Origin: JBGAKG01 sp044224495
GTDB lineage: Bacteria; Myxococcota_A; Polyangia; Polyangiales; Polyangiaceae
Assembly: GCA_044224495.1 (NCBI GenBank)
Contig: JBGAKG010000008.1
Location: 1-64,000 of the forward strand
DNA: 64,000 nt
Direction of reading: 5' to 3'
Shown in pieces: positions 17,537 to 28,623 of this stretch. The position numbers and the translations under genes are program-made. The notes below the pieces were generated by a model. The model searched no databases and had not been told where the DNA came from. It saw nothing but the letters and a program-made list of their open reading frames with translations. Position 1 is the stretch's first letter, and each line of letters opens with the position of its first letter.

Positions 17537-18052
17537 ATGCTCCCGCTCCATCCCGCCGTCGTTCACGCTCCGTTGGGGCTCGCGCTTGCGATCCCGCTCG
17601 TTCTGGCCGGTCTGACCTATCTCGTCGTTCGCGGCAAAGCGGGGCCGCGTTCCCTCCTCCTGGCTGCGGCACTGCAAGCGATCGTCGTCGTGAGCGGCCT
17701 CGTCGCTCTCGGGACGGGGAACGCGGAAGAGGAGCGCGTCGAGCGGATCGTCTCGGAGGCCGCGATCGAGCACCACGAGACGCTCGCCACGCTATTCGTC
17801 GTCGCGGCAGGCGTCGTGCTCCTCACCACCATCGGCGCTGCCGTGCTGAAGGCCGGTTGGTCGCGCGCGTTGGCCGTCGCGAGCACCATCGGCTCCGTCG
17901 CGGTCCTGGGGTTGGGGCTCGCGGTCGGTCATGCGGGCGGAGAGCTCGTCTACGGGCAAGGCGCTGCGCAGGCCTACGTGTCGCCGGGCGGAGAGCCCAC
18001 GCTCTCCGGCGCCGGTCGCACCGCGCGCGGAGAGACCGGTGACGACGATTGA
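17537..18052 (+). CDS. DUF2231-like four-helix membrane protein
   Basis: A 171-residue membrane protein with four transmembrane segments at about residues 10-30, 43-60, 83-103 and 112-130. The N terminus has the conserved LHPAVVHAPLG histidine pattern of DUF2231 proteins, and HHE follows the second helix, so a metal or haem could be bound in the membrane. The C-terminal 35 residues are a soluble acidic tail ending GDDD. A GAGGAGG site precedes the ATG. It stands alone between divergent and convergent neighbours. Confidence 0.82.
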   Translation: MLPLHPAVVHAPLGLALAIPLVLAGLTYLVVRGKAGPRSLLLAAALQAIVVVSGLVALGTGNAEEERVERIVSEAAIEHHETLATLFVVAAGVVLLTTIGAAVLKAGWSRALAVASTIGSVAVLGLGLAVGHAGGELVYGQGAAQAYVSPGGEPTLSGAGRTARGETGDDD

Positions 18053-18073
18053 TGCGTCCGCCGCCCGCAGCGT

Positions 18074-18089
18074 CTGCGTCGCGACGCAG
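18074..18089. other. Perfect 16-bp palindrome after the DUF2231 gene
   Basis: CTGCGTCG followed by its exact reverse complement, 21 nt past the stop of the DUF2231 gene and in the space between two convergent genes. It has no T-run, so it could be an intrinsic terminator-like hairpin working in both directions or a protein site. Function is not shown. Confidence 0.35.
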
Positions 18090-18216
18090 CGGGTGCGTGC
18101 GCGAACGCGTTCGTGGGGACCCTAGTCCTCCGGCTCCTTCCAATCGGCCGGGACGAGCTTCTCGTCGTCCGAGCGCGTCTGGCATCTTTCCGCGCTTCGC
18201 GGAGGGTCGCCAAGGG

Positions 18217-18585
18217 TCAGCTCTCGATCGCGTAGCAAGCCGTCGCGGCGCGGACCCGTCCCGCGGCATCCAGCTGGAACGTCTCGGCCACGGTGCCGCG
18301 GTGTCCGAGGTAGACGAGCGTCACCGTCCCCGCGCCCGTGAGGACCTCGCGGAGCGTGAAGTGCAGGTCGGGCAGCATCTCCAGCGCCTTGGCCCAGTAG
18401 GCCCGCAGCGCGACCTTCCCCCGGAGCTTGCCCGACGGCTCGCCCGCGATGTGCGCGACGAACGGGGACGCGAACTCCACCTCGTCCGTGTAGTGCTCGA
18501 GCACGGCGTCGAGGTCGTGCGCGTTCCATGCCGCGACCCAAGCCGTGGCGAACGCGCGTGCATCCTTGGATTCCACGAGTGACAT
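18217..18585 (-). CDS. SnoaL-like/NTF2-fold polyketide cyclase family protein
   Basis: A 122-residue NTF2-like protein with FATAWVAAWNAHDLDAVLEHYTDEVEF at the start and the final GRVRAATACYAIES strand. Such proteins are cyclases, isomerases or ligand binders. The ATG at 18585 has an AAAGGAG site and was chosen over an upstream in-frame start. It is divergent from the marR gene across the palindrome at 18602-18622, so it is the probable regulated target of that repressor. Confidence 0.88.
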   Translation of the reverse strand: MSLVESKDARAFATAWVAAWNAHDLDAVLEHYTDEVEFASPFVAHIAGEPSGKLRGKVALRAYWAKALEMLPDLHFTLREVLTGAGTVTLVYLGHRGTVAETFQLDAAGRVRAATACYAIES

Positions 18586-18601
18586 GGCGGTGCTCCTTTG
18601 A

Positions 18602-18622
18602 TAGGTCAACAATGTTGACCTA
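18602..18622. promoter_or_regulatory. Palindromic MarR operator
   Basis: A perfect inverted repeat: half-site TAGGTCAACA, one central A, then the exact reverse complement. It lies between the divergent SnoaL-like and marR genes, where an autoregulated MarR dimer would bind. A second, imperfect copy (AGTCAACA-TGGC-TGACCTA) covers the marR start codon at 18644-18662. Confidence 0.8.
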
Positions 18623-18650
18623 GGAGGACGACCGATGCAAGTGAGTCAAC

Positions 18651-19103
18651 ATGGCTGACCTATCGAAGCGGCCCCGAGGCCGCGACCTCGATCGAGCGCT
18701 CGAAGCCCTCCACTTCGCGTTCCGCGCGGTGACCGTCGGCCCGGACGCCGTCCTCGCCGAGCGCGGCCTCTCCCGCGTGCATCACCGCATCCTCTACTTC
18801 ATCGCGCGGTCGCCCGGGCTGCGCGTCCACGAGCTGCGAACGACCCTCGGCGTGAGCAAGCAGGCGATGAACGCGCCGCTGCGGGAGCTCACCGAGCGTG
18901 GGCTCGTCGGCGAGTCGGTCGACCCGTCCGATCGACGCGGCAAGCGCCTGCGCCTCACGGCGGCCGGCAAGCGCCTCGAGGAGAGCGTCTCCGGTCACCA
19001 GCGCGAGCTGTTCGCGCGCGTCTTCCGGCAGGTCGGGAAAGACGACGAGGCGGCGTGGTTCCGCGTGATGGACCGACTGGGCGCGCCGATGCGAGGTGAT
19101 TGA
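18651..19103 (+). CDS. MarR family transcriptional repressor
   Basis: A 150-residue MarR protein. The winged helix spans about residues 40-110, with recognition helix VSKQAMNAPLRELTERGLV and wing SVDPSDRRGKRLRLTAAG. The start ATG sits within the second operator copy. The divergent SnoaL-like gene and possibly the oxidoreductase at 19124 are its likely targets; the latter has its own -10 hexamer, so its control is less certain. Confidence 0.93.
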   Translation: MADLSKRPRGRDLDRALEALHFAFRAVTVGPDAVLAERGLSRVHHRILYFIARSPGLRVHELRTTLGVSKQAMNAPLRELTERGLVGESVDPSDRRGKRLRLTAAGKRLEESVSGHQRELFARVFRQVGKDDEAAWFRVMDRLGAPMRGD

Positions 19104-19123
19104 AACGCCGGTAGAATGCGCGC

Positions 19124-20230
19124 GTGCATACCCGTGCTCTCCACTCCACGCTGACGGCCGACAACCGCATTCGTCTTTCGCTCGACGAGCTCGATCTGGG
19201 GTCGCCCGGCCCCGATGAAGTGGTCGTCCGCGTCGACGCCGCTCCCGTCAATCCGACCGACATCGCGCTGATGCTCTCGGGCGCCGACCTGGCGAGCGCG
19301 ACGGTGAGCGCGGGCGTCGTGAGCGCGCCCGTCTCGCCGATCCTCCAGGAGGTCTTCGCGGGGCGGGTCGACAAGGCGATCCCGATCGGCGCCGAGGGGA
19401 GCGGCACCGTCGTCGAAGCCGGCTCGAGCCCGGCCGCCCAGGCGCTCCTCGGAAAGCTCGTCGCCTCGAGCGGCGGAATGTACGCGACCTACCGCAAGCT
19501 CCACGTGAGCGCCGTCCGCGAGCTGCCGCCGGGGGCGACAGCGGAGGATGGCGCGTCGTCGTTCGTGAACCCGATGACCGCGCTCAGCTTCGTCGAGACG
19601 ATGCGCGCGGAGGGTCACACCGCAATCGTGCACACCGCGGCGGCGTCGAACCTCGGTCAGATGCTCGTCAAGATCTGCAAGGCGGACGGTGTGCCGCTCG
19701 TCAACATCGTGCGCAAGTCGGCGCACGTCGAGTTGCTCCGATCGCTCGGCGCCGAGCACGTGCTCGACAGCTCGGCGCCGACCTTCGGCGAGGAGCTCGT
19801 CGCGGCGGTCGCGGCGACGAACGCGACGATCGCCTTCGACGCCATCGGCGGCGGCACGCTCGGTGGGCGGATCCTCGACGCGATGGAGCGCGTCGCGAGC
19901 CGGTCGATGACGACGTTCAGTCACTACGGCTCGTCGACGCTCAAGCAGCTCTACATCTACGGCTCACTCGACCGCGGGCCGACGACGCTCGCGCGCACGT
20001 ACGGCCTGCGTTGGAGCGTCGGTGGCTACCTGGTGACGACCGCGATGCGCAAGCTCGGGGCCGAGGCCATCGGGAGGATGACCAAGCGCGTCGCGGCGGA
20101 GCTGAAGACGACGTTCGCGAGCCACTACACGGCGAAGATGACCCTCGATCGGCTGCTCGATCTCGAGACGCTGCGCGCGTGTGCGCGGATGCAGACGGGG
20201 GAGAAGTACCTGATCGTGTCGGGGAAGTAG
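19124..20230 (+). CDS. Zinc-independent medium-chain dehydrogenase/quinone oxidoreductase-like protein
   Basis: A 368-residue MDR protein. The N-terminal GroES-like domain includes VVVRVDAAPVNPTDIALM. The nucleotide domain has AIVHTAAASNLGQMLVKICK in place of a strict GxGxxG, then LRSLGAEHVLDSS and TIAFDAIGGGTLGG. No Cys/His structural zinc pattern is seen, as in quinone oxidoreductases. The start is GTG, with a TAGAAT hexamer 6 nt before it. It follows marR by 20 nt. Confidence 0.88.
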   Translation: MHTRALHSTLTADNRIRLSLDELDLGSPGPDEVVVRVDAAPVNPTDIALMLSGADLASATVSAGVVSAPVSPILQEVFAGRVDKAIPIGAEGSGTVVEAGSSPAAQALLGKLVASSGGMYATYRKLHVSAVRELPPGATAEDGASSFVNPMTALSFVETMRAEGHTAIVHTAAASNLGQMLVKICKADGVPLVNIVRKSAHVELLRSLGAEHVLDSSAPTFGEELVAAVAATNATIAFDAIGGGTLGGRILDAMERVASRSMTTFSHYGSSTLKQLYIYGSLDRGPTTLARTYGLRWSVGGYLVTTAMRKLGAEAIGRMTKRVAAELKTTFASHYTAKMTLDRLLDLETLRACARMQTGEKYLIVSGK

Positions 20231-20349
20231 CCGCGAGCTTCCCTCCCGATCTTGAATCGCGTCGCGTTCGTGATACGAAGTGTCCACGTCTGGCGGACGC
20301 TACTTGCTCCCAGCGCAGCGCGGGCAGTCGCTGCAGCAGGTGATGCATC

Positions 20350-21036
20350 ATGTCCGAGCTTCCGAAGACGCAGTTTCTCGCCGTGGACGAAACCCTCGAC
20401 GGCTACGATCGCTGGGCCGCGCAGTACGACCACATCGACAACCCGATGGTCGCGGCGACCGAGTGGGCGCTCGACGTCCGCCCGCTCGACGTACGCGGTC
20501 TCCGCGTCCTCGAGCTCGGCTGCGGGACCGGACGCCATGCCGCTCGCGTGCTCGCGGGCGATGCCGTGTCGTACGTCGGTGTCGACGGCTCGACCGGCAT
20601 GCTCGAGAAGGCGCGCGCGCGCGTGACGGATCCGCGGTGCCGCTGGATCCACGGAGACGTCACCGCGAACGTCGGCGCTCCCTTCGATGTCGCGCTCGTC
20701 GTGCTCGTGCTGGAGCACTTGGCGGAGCTCGCCGCTCCCTTCGCCGCGACGGCGAAGGCGCTGGTTCCGGGAGGACGACTTCGCATCGTCGATCTTCACC
20801 CGGCGCGCATCGCCGCCGGAACGGCCGCGCACTTCAGCGAAGGCGAGACCGACGTCCGCTTCGCGAGCTTCGCGCACGACGTGGGCGCAGTCCGCCACGC
20901 GCTCGACGCGGCCGGCTTCGTCGTCGAGCGCGTCGACGAGGATCGGGCGGAGGGCGCGCTCCTGGCGCGGGTGCCGCGGCTGGCGAAGTACGCCGGAGCG
21001 CCGGTGGTGCTCGACGTGTTGGCACGGCGCTCGTAG
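20350..21036 (+). CDS. Class I SAM-dependent methyltransferase
   Basis: A 228-residue methyltransferase. Motif I is VLELGCGTGRHAARVL, then YVGVDGSTGMLEKARARV, WIHGDVT and the post-motif LVVLVLEHLAEL. The N terminus (YDRWAAQYDHIDNPMVAAT) is typical of the NodS-like or ubiquinone-like group. Substrate unknown. It is preceded by a 119-bp spacer and followed by a small hairpin and the tRNA on the other strand. Confidence 0.88.
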   Translation: MSELPKTQFLAVDETLDGYDRWAAQYDHIDNPMVAATEWALDVRPLDVRGLRVLELGCGTGRHAARVLAGDAVSYVGVDGSTGMLEKARARVTDPRCRWIHGDVTANVGAPFDVALVVLVLEHLAELAAPFAATAKALVPGGRLRIVDLHPARIAAGTAAHFSEGETDVRFASFAHDVGAVRHALDAAGFVVERVDEDRAEGALLARVPRLAKYAGAPVVLDVLARRS

Positions 21037-21042
21037 GCACCA

Positions 21043-21056
21043 GGCTCTTTCGAGCC
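21043..21056. terminator. Small hairpin between methyltransferase gene and tRNA
   Basis: A 5-bp stem GGCTC / GAGCC with a TTTC loop lies just after the methyltransferase stop and just past the 3' end of the leftward tRNA. It lacks a T-run on either strand, so its role as a bidirectional terminator is only suggested by its place. Confidence 0.35.
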
Positions 21057-21066
21057 ATCGAAGGGG

Positions 21067-21140
21067 CGCGACACAGAGGATTCGAACCTCTGACCTACGG
21101 CTCCGGAGGCCGTCGCTCTATCCAGCTGAGCTAGTGTCGC
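21067..21140 (-). tRNA. tRNA-Arg (anticodon CCG)
   Basis: Read on the minus strand it gives a full cloverleaf: acceptor GCGACAC pairing with GTGTCGC, D arm with AGCTGGATA, anticodon stem ACGGC / GCCGT, loop CTCCGGA with anticodon CCG, and T arm AGAGG-TTCGAAT-CCTCT. Discriminator base is G. CCA is not encoded. CCG reads CGG, a common arginine codon in this high-GC genome. It is a lone tRNA with no visible integration event beside it. Confidence 0.96.
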
Positions 21141-21241
21141 AATCGCGTTCGCTCACCGACGGCTCACGAACGAGGGTCATGACGTAACACCTTCGCTCCC
21201 CGTCGTCCACAACCCGAGAACTCCCGCGATCTCGCGCCTTT

Positions 21242-23569
<2,328 letters not shown>

Positions 23570-23602
23570 CCAAAGTATCGCGGCCCGTCGCCGAACGAAA
23601 GC

Positions 23603-24694
23603 TCAGCCGTCGACGAAGCCCTTCCAGTTCTTCATGTACTCCGCAAACGTTGCGTTCAAGCCGCGCTCGCGCAAGTCCGCCAACGTGACGGGCGGGCGCT
23701 TCGGTTGCCACGCCGGGTCCGCTGCGCGCGTGGCCCAGTCGGGGTTCAGGATCGCGGACTTTCCGAGTGCAACCGCATCGGCGCCGCGCGCGAGGAGCGC
23801 GTCGGCTTCGGCGCGCGTCCAGACCGAGCCCGCCGCCACGATCGGGACCGCAGCGGGGAGCGCCGCGCGGAAGAGCGGAATCGGGTGCTCGGTGGGGTAC
23901 TTCTTCGTGTTCTTGTCGGAGGTCCAGAGCGAGAGATGGATGAAGCTCGCGCCATCTTCGCAGAGCCATTTGGCGACTTGGATCGTCTCGTCGAGATCGA
24001 GCCCGCGCGCTTGGAAGTAGTCTTCGGGCGAGAGGCGCACGCCCACGACGAAGCTCGGCTTCGTTGCCGCGCGAACGCGCCGCGTCGCTTCGCGGATCAG
24101 CTGTGCCCGCCCTTCGATCGCGCCGCCCCAGCGATCGGTGCGGAGGTTCATCGTCTTGGAGAGGAACTGCGAGAGCAGGTAGCCGTGCGCTCCGTGCAGC
24201 TCGACGCCGCCGAAGCCGGCCGCTTCGGCGCGCTTCGCCGCGGCGACGAACTGTCCGAGCACGCGCTCGATGTCCTCTTCGGTCGCGGCGCGCGGCGGAA
24301 CGAAGCCGGGCTTGTCCTCCGTGAACTCGCTCGCGCTCCACGTGCGCTCGCCGGTCAGCCTCGAGTCGGCGCGCACGCCGCCGTGGAAGAGCTGCGTGAG
24401 CGCCAGCGCACCGGTGCCGGTGATGGCCTTCGCGAGACGCGTCAGACCGGGCAGGTGCTCGTCGCCGAAGTTGCCGAGCTCGCCGTCCCACCCTTGGCCG
24501 TCTTTCGCGACGTGCGAAGCGCAGGTCTCGACCACGCCGAAGCCGCCCTCTGCGCGCATCTGCAGGAAGCGGAGCTCGTCGTCCGACAGCGTTCCGTCGG
24601 CGTGGGATTGCTTGTTGGTGAGCGGCGCGAGCCAGACGCGGTTACGCGCCTTCGCGCCGTTGGGGAAGGTGAGGGGGTCGAGGACGTTCGCCAT
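23603..24694 (-). CDS. NADH:flavin oxidoreductase, old yellow enzyme family
   Basis: A 363-residue FMN TIM-barrel enzyme. The FMN and substrate motifs are clear: RNRVWLAPLTNKQ, LTQLFHGG, GVELHGAHGYLLSQFLS with the His-x2-His pair, NLRTDRWGG and ADAVALGKSAILNPDW. The enzyme reduces activated alkenes or related substrates with NAD(P)H. Its ATG overlaps the stop of the upstream lipoprotein gene (TGATG), so they are probably coupled. Confidence 0.93.
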   Translation of the reverse strand: MANVLDPLTFPNGAKARNRVWLAPLTNKQSHADGTLSDDELRFLQMRAEGGFGVVETCASHVAKDGQGWDGELGNFGDEHLPGLTRLAKAITGTGALALTQLFHGGVRADSRLTGERTWSASEFTEDKPGFVPPRAATEEDIERVLGQFVAAAKRAEAAGFGGVELHGAHGYLLSQFLSKTMNLRTDRWGGAIEGRAQLIREATRRVRAATKPSFVVGVRLSPEDYFQARGLDLDETIQVAKWLCEDGASFIHLSLWTSDKNTKKYPTEHPIPLFRAALPAAVPIVAAGSVWTRAEADALLARGADAVALGKSAILNPDWATRAADPAWQPKRPPVTLADLRERGLNATFAEYMKNWKGFVDG

Positions 24695-25422
24695 CAGCGA
24701 ACGTTTATCGCGACGCTCGTCTTCTCGCCACCGCCCGTTCCGCTCTCGACCACGCGGGCGCGATAGACCATCTTGCCCGTCGCGTCGGTGATCTCGCCCT
24801 CGAGGTCGCCCCACGCGAACTTGTCGCTCTGGGTGATCGTCATGGTTGCCGGCTTTCCGGCAGCGGCGACCTTGTAGCTGGTGCGGGTCGCGGTGGCGGT
24901 CTTGCCGCCGAAGGAGACCTCGGCCGGCTCGGAGTCGATCGCGCCGTCGTTGCGCGTGACGTTCGGGATCGTGCGCGCCATCATCGCGTCGTACGCGGCG
25001 ACGTTCGAAGCGTGCTCGACGCCGGCGACGACCTTGGTGACCTCGGCGATCTGCTCGCCCTCGGTGCGGACGCGGAAGGTGTCGGTCTTCGTGCCGTCCT
25101 TCAGCTCGTACTCGACGAACATCGTCGTGCCGTCGCGCGAGAGGACGCGCTGGGTGAGGACGAGCGGGGTCTTCCGACCCGCCTGGGCGATCTCGGTGAC
25201 CACGAAGTCGCCCGGGTTCTTGCCGGGAGCGGTCTTGGCGAGCGCGGTGTCCGCGGGGCCGTAGGCGTCGTCGTCGATGGTCTCGAATGCCATCGGAACC
25301 AGCGCGCTCGACGTGGGACGGAGCGGCGCCTGAGCGACCGTGCTCGGCTTGGCGGACGAGGCGCAGCCGGCAGCGAAGAGGGAAAGGACCAAAAGACCGG
25401 AGGTGATTTGCGCTCGCATCAT
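24694..25422 (-). CDS. Periplasmic lipoprotein of unknown function
   Basis: A 242-residue lipoprotein with signal MMRAQITSGLLVLSLFAAGC. The mature protein is rich in beta strands (TTMFVEYELKDGTKTDTFRVR) and has no recognised domain. Its last codon overlaps the start of the old yellow enzyme gene, which is an unusual partner for a lipoprotein. It is divergent from ctaA. Confidence 0.85.
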   Translation of the reverse strand: MMRAQITSGLLVLSLFAAGCASSAKPSTVAQAPLRPTSSALVPMAFETIDDDAYGPADTALAKTAPGKNPGDFVVTEIAQAGRKTPLVLTQRVLSRDGTTMFVEYELKDGTKTDTFRVRTEGEQIAEVTKVVAGVEHASNVAAYDAMMARTIPNVTRNDGAIDSEPAEVSFGGKTATATRTSYKVAAAGKPATMTITQSDKFAWGDLEGEITDATGKMVYRARVVESGTGGGEKTSVAINVR

Positions 25423-25474
25423 GGTTTCCGAGTTCGCAGATCGGGGAGCGAAGGGCCAAGTTTGTCGGCGTCGG

Positions 25475-25503
25475 TTGCCGCGCGCCCCACCTGGCGCTAT
25501 GAC
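25475..25503 (+). promoter_or_regulatory. Promoter of ctaA
   Basis: TTGCCG at 25475-25480, a 17-nt spacer and TATGAC at 25498-25503 fit a sigma-70 promoter. The start codon follows after 8 nt, so the transcript would begin at or next to the ATG and lack a ribosome binding site. Confidence 0.6.
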
Positions 25504-25511
25504 CCGCCGCG

Positions 25512-26504
<993 letters not shown>

Positions 26505-26537
26505 GCGAACGGCGCAAAGCGCGCTATGATGCCGCGC

Positions 26538-27152
26538 ATGAGAGCTTTCTTGTGGGTCGGCGCAGCGGCGTCGATCGTCGTCGCGTGCGGCGGCTCGGTC
26601 GCCTCGATCGACGGCGGCGCGGGCGACGGTGGAGCGAGCGGGGACGGGTCGTCCCAAGATGGTACGGTCTCGATCGACGGGGGCGGCAAGGGCTGTGGGA
26701 CCTCGGCGGACTGCGCGGCGACGCACTACTGCGATCTGAACGGCCACTGCGAGTTCGCTTCGACCAAGAAGGGCACCTGCAAGCCGCGGCCGCAGGGGTG
26801 CCCCGATCTGTACGCGCCGACGTGCGCCTGCGACGGCAAGGTCTACTCGAACGAGTGCGACGCCCACGCGAGCGGCCTCGACGTGAACAAGGAGGGCGGC
26901 TGCACCGGTGGTCCTCCGGATTGGATCTCGTGCGGGAAAGGCTTCTGTCAGAAGGACTTCTCCTACTGCCAGAAGACCGGCAACGACGCGATCGATCCGA
27001 ACGATCCGGTGAAGTTCTACTACCAGTGCGTGAACCTGCCGCAGTCGTGCCAAGGGCAGACGAGCTGTGCATGCTTTCCGCCGAACTCGATCTGCGGCGC
27101 CGGCCAGTGTTCGTACCAGGGCGGCTTCACCATCACGTGTCCGGGAGGCTGA
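26538..27152 (+). CDS. Kazal-type domain lipoprotein, first of a tandem pair
   Basis: A 204-residue lipoprotein with signal ending SIVVAC and an Asp/Gly-rich linker. Residues 60-120 hold a Kazal/follistatin-like domain: a lead-in with CDLNGHC and then CACDGKVYSNECDAHASG. A second Cys-rich segment (QTSCACFPPNSICGAGQCS) closes the protein. Kazal domains usually bind and block serine proteases. I chose the ATG at 26538 by likeness to its paralogue; an ATG at 26526 is in frame. A TATGAT lies 7 nt upstream. Confidence 0.88.
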   Translation: MRAFLWVGAAASIVVACGGSVASIDGGAGDGGASGDGSSQDGTVSIDGGGKGCGTSADCAATHYCDLNGHCEFASTKKGTCKPRPQGCPDLYAPTCACDGKVYSNECDAHASGLDVNKEGGCTGGPPDWISCGKGFCQKDFSYCQKTGNDAIDPNDPVKFYYQCVNLPQSCQGQTSCACFPPNSICGAGQCSYQGGFTITCPGG

Positions 27153-27154
27153 AT

Positions 27155-27760
27155 ATGCGCGCGACCTTCTTCTTCGTGGGCTCTGCGATCGTTCTGGCGT
27201 GTGGTGGTCAGGTCAATGGTCCGAGCGACGGTGGCGCGAGCCAGGACGCAGCGAAGGACGTGACCGTCACGGGGGACGGCGGCTCGGGTTGCAACGCGAC
27301 CTCGGACTGTCGCTCGGACGGTTACTGCGACTTCCACGGGCGCTGTTCGCTCTCGAGCAACCGCTTCGGCCAGTGCATCTTCAAGCCGACGAACTGCCCG
27401 CCGCAGACGACGCCGGCGTACGTGTGTGGCTGCGACGGCAAGGCCTACGAGAGCGAGTGCCAAGCGCACGCCGCCGGCGTGGACATCGACAACCAGGGGA
27501 GCTGTCCGTCGCCCGGCAAGGAGTACGTGAAGTGCGGGGCGCTCTTCTGCAACGTGCTGAGCCAGTACTGCGTGATCACGAGCAACGACGCGATCGATCC
27601 GAAGGATCCCGTTCCGTTCATCTACGGGTGCGCACCGATCCCGCAGACGTGCCCGAACAAGCCGGCGACGTGCGGTTGCTTCCCGAGCGGCATCCCGTGC
27701 TCGGCAGCGCAGTGCAGCGAAGCGAACGGGCTCGTCACGATCAAGTGCCCGGGCGGGTGA
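27155..27760 (+). CDS. Kazal-type domain lipoprotein, second of a tandem pair
   Basis: A 201-residue paralogue of the gene before it, starting 2 nt after its stop. It shares the layout: lipobox IVLAC, acidic Gly/Asp linker, CDFHGRC, CGCDGKAYESECQAHAAG, the NDAIDPKDPV block and a final Cys-rich segment ending KCPGG. The shared NDAIDPxDPV and terminal PGG show that the whole gene was duplicated, not only the Kazal part. Targets are unknown; both proteins should sit on the cell surface or in the periplasm. Confidence 0.88.
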   Translation: MRATFFFVGSAIVLACGGQVNGPSDGGASQDAAKDVTVTGDGGSGCNATSDCRSDGYCDFHGRCSLSSNRFGQCIFKPTNCPPQTTPAYVCGCDGKAYESECQAHAAGVDIDNQGSCPSPGKEYVKCGALFCNVLSQYCVITSNDAIDPKDPVPFIYGCAPIPQTCPNKPATCGCFPSGIPCSAAQCSEANGLVTIKCPGG

Positions 27761-27840
27761 CGTTTCGCGAAACTTCTGCGGCATGACGGCCGTCATGTCG
27801 TGGACTCGAGGCGGGGCGTACGCCTCTTCATGGCAGAGCC

Positions 27841-28623
27841 GTGAAGGATCCAAGTGCGCTTCGAGACCTGGGTGAACGATGGCGCTGCGCTCGTCGCGCG
27901 GCGCTGAAAGCATCGATTCGCTCCGACGGCGCGCCGCTCCCCGAGTCCGAAGACGGGCTCCTCGCGCGCGCGCTCGAGCAGGAGCCCGCGCCGCTCCTTC
28001 GCCGCGTCTTCGAGAACAGCCTGCGGTTGGGGCTCGGGTTCACTCGCCACTACGGGCTCGAGCTCACGCTGCGTGATCTCCAGTCCGCTCTCCCCCAGCT
28101 CGGCGCGCCCTGCGCCGTGGGCGTCTGGACCGAGGACGACGACGAGCCCGCGCTTCGGCTCGCGCGCCGCGGCTGCCCGTTCAAGGATCTCGGAGCGGCG
28201 GGGTGCGACTACTGGGGCGAGGCGGTGAACGGTCTCGTCCTCGGGCTCACCGGGGGCATCCACCACGCGCGTCATCGGAGCGTGGGCCACGGTGACGACG
28301 ACTGCGTCGACGTCGTCCACGTCGATCCGGAGAGCGCGCTTCGGTTCGGCACGATCCCCGCCGAGATCGCGGCGGAGCTCGAAGCGGTGAGCCGCCTGGC
28401 GCGGACCTTCTCGAGCGACGTGACGCTCACCTTCCACGGTCTCTCCGAGCGCGTCGTCTACTACTCGCAGGTCGGGGGACACGCCGGGGGGATCTCGGTC
28501 GCGTCGCTCGTGGACCGCGCACTGAAGCGACGCCTTCCCCACCTCACCTTTCGCGAGGCCGGGCCGCGGGCCGTCTTCGCGTCCGACTCCACCGCTTCCA
28601 TCGAAGGAGGATCGCACCCATGA
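27841..28623 (+). CDS. Uncharacterised protein coupled to the molybdenum enzyme operon
   Basis: A 260-residue protein with no signal peptide. Residues 115-165 hold an unusual Cys/His cluster: RRGCPFKDLGAAGCDYW, GGIHHARHRSVGHGDDDC. The pattern resembles the Cys/His ends of V4R- or ATC-hydrolase-like domains, but I cannot assign it. The rest is mixed alpha/beta. The GTG start is 80 nt after the Kazal pair, and the stop overlaps the catalytic subunit ATG (ATGA), so it is made together with that subunit. A maturation or regulatory role is inferred from place only. Confidence 0.8.
   Translation: MKDPSALRDLGERWRCARRAALKASIRSDGAPLPESEDGLLARALEQEPAPLLRRVFENSLRLGLGFTRHYGLELTLRDLQSALPQLGAPCAVGVWTEDDDEPALRLARRGCPFKDLGAAGCDYWGEAVNGLVLGLTGGIHHARHRSVGHGDDDCVDVVHVDPESALRFGTIPAEIAAELEAVSRLARTFSSDVTLTFHGLSERVVYYSQVGGHAGGISVASLVDRALKRRLPHLTFREAGPRAVFASDSTASIEGGSHP

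Noticed and set aside
20231..20349. Riboswitch or small RNA before the methyltransferase gene
   Set aside because: Some small hairpins can be drawn in this GC-rich leader, but nothing matches a known class and there is no terminator-like run of T.
21067..21140. tRNA as an integration site of a genomic island
   Set aside because: No integrase gene and no second copy of the tRNA 3' end were seen in the neighbourhood.
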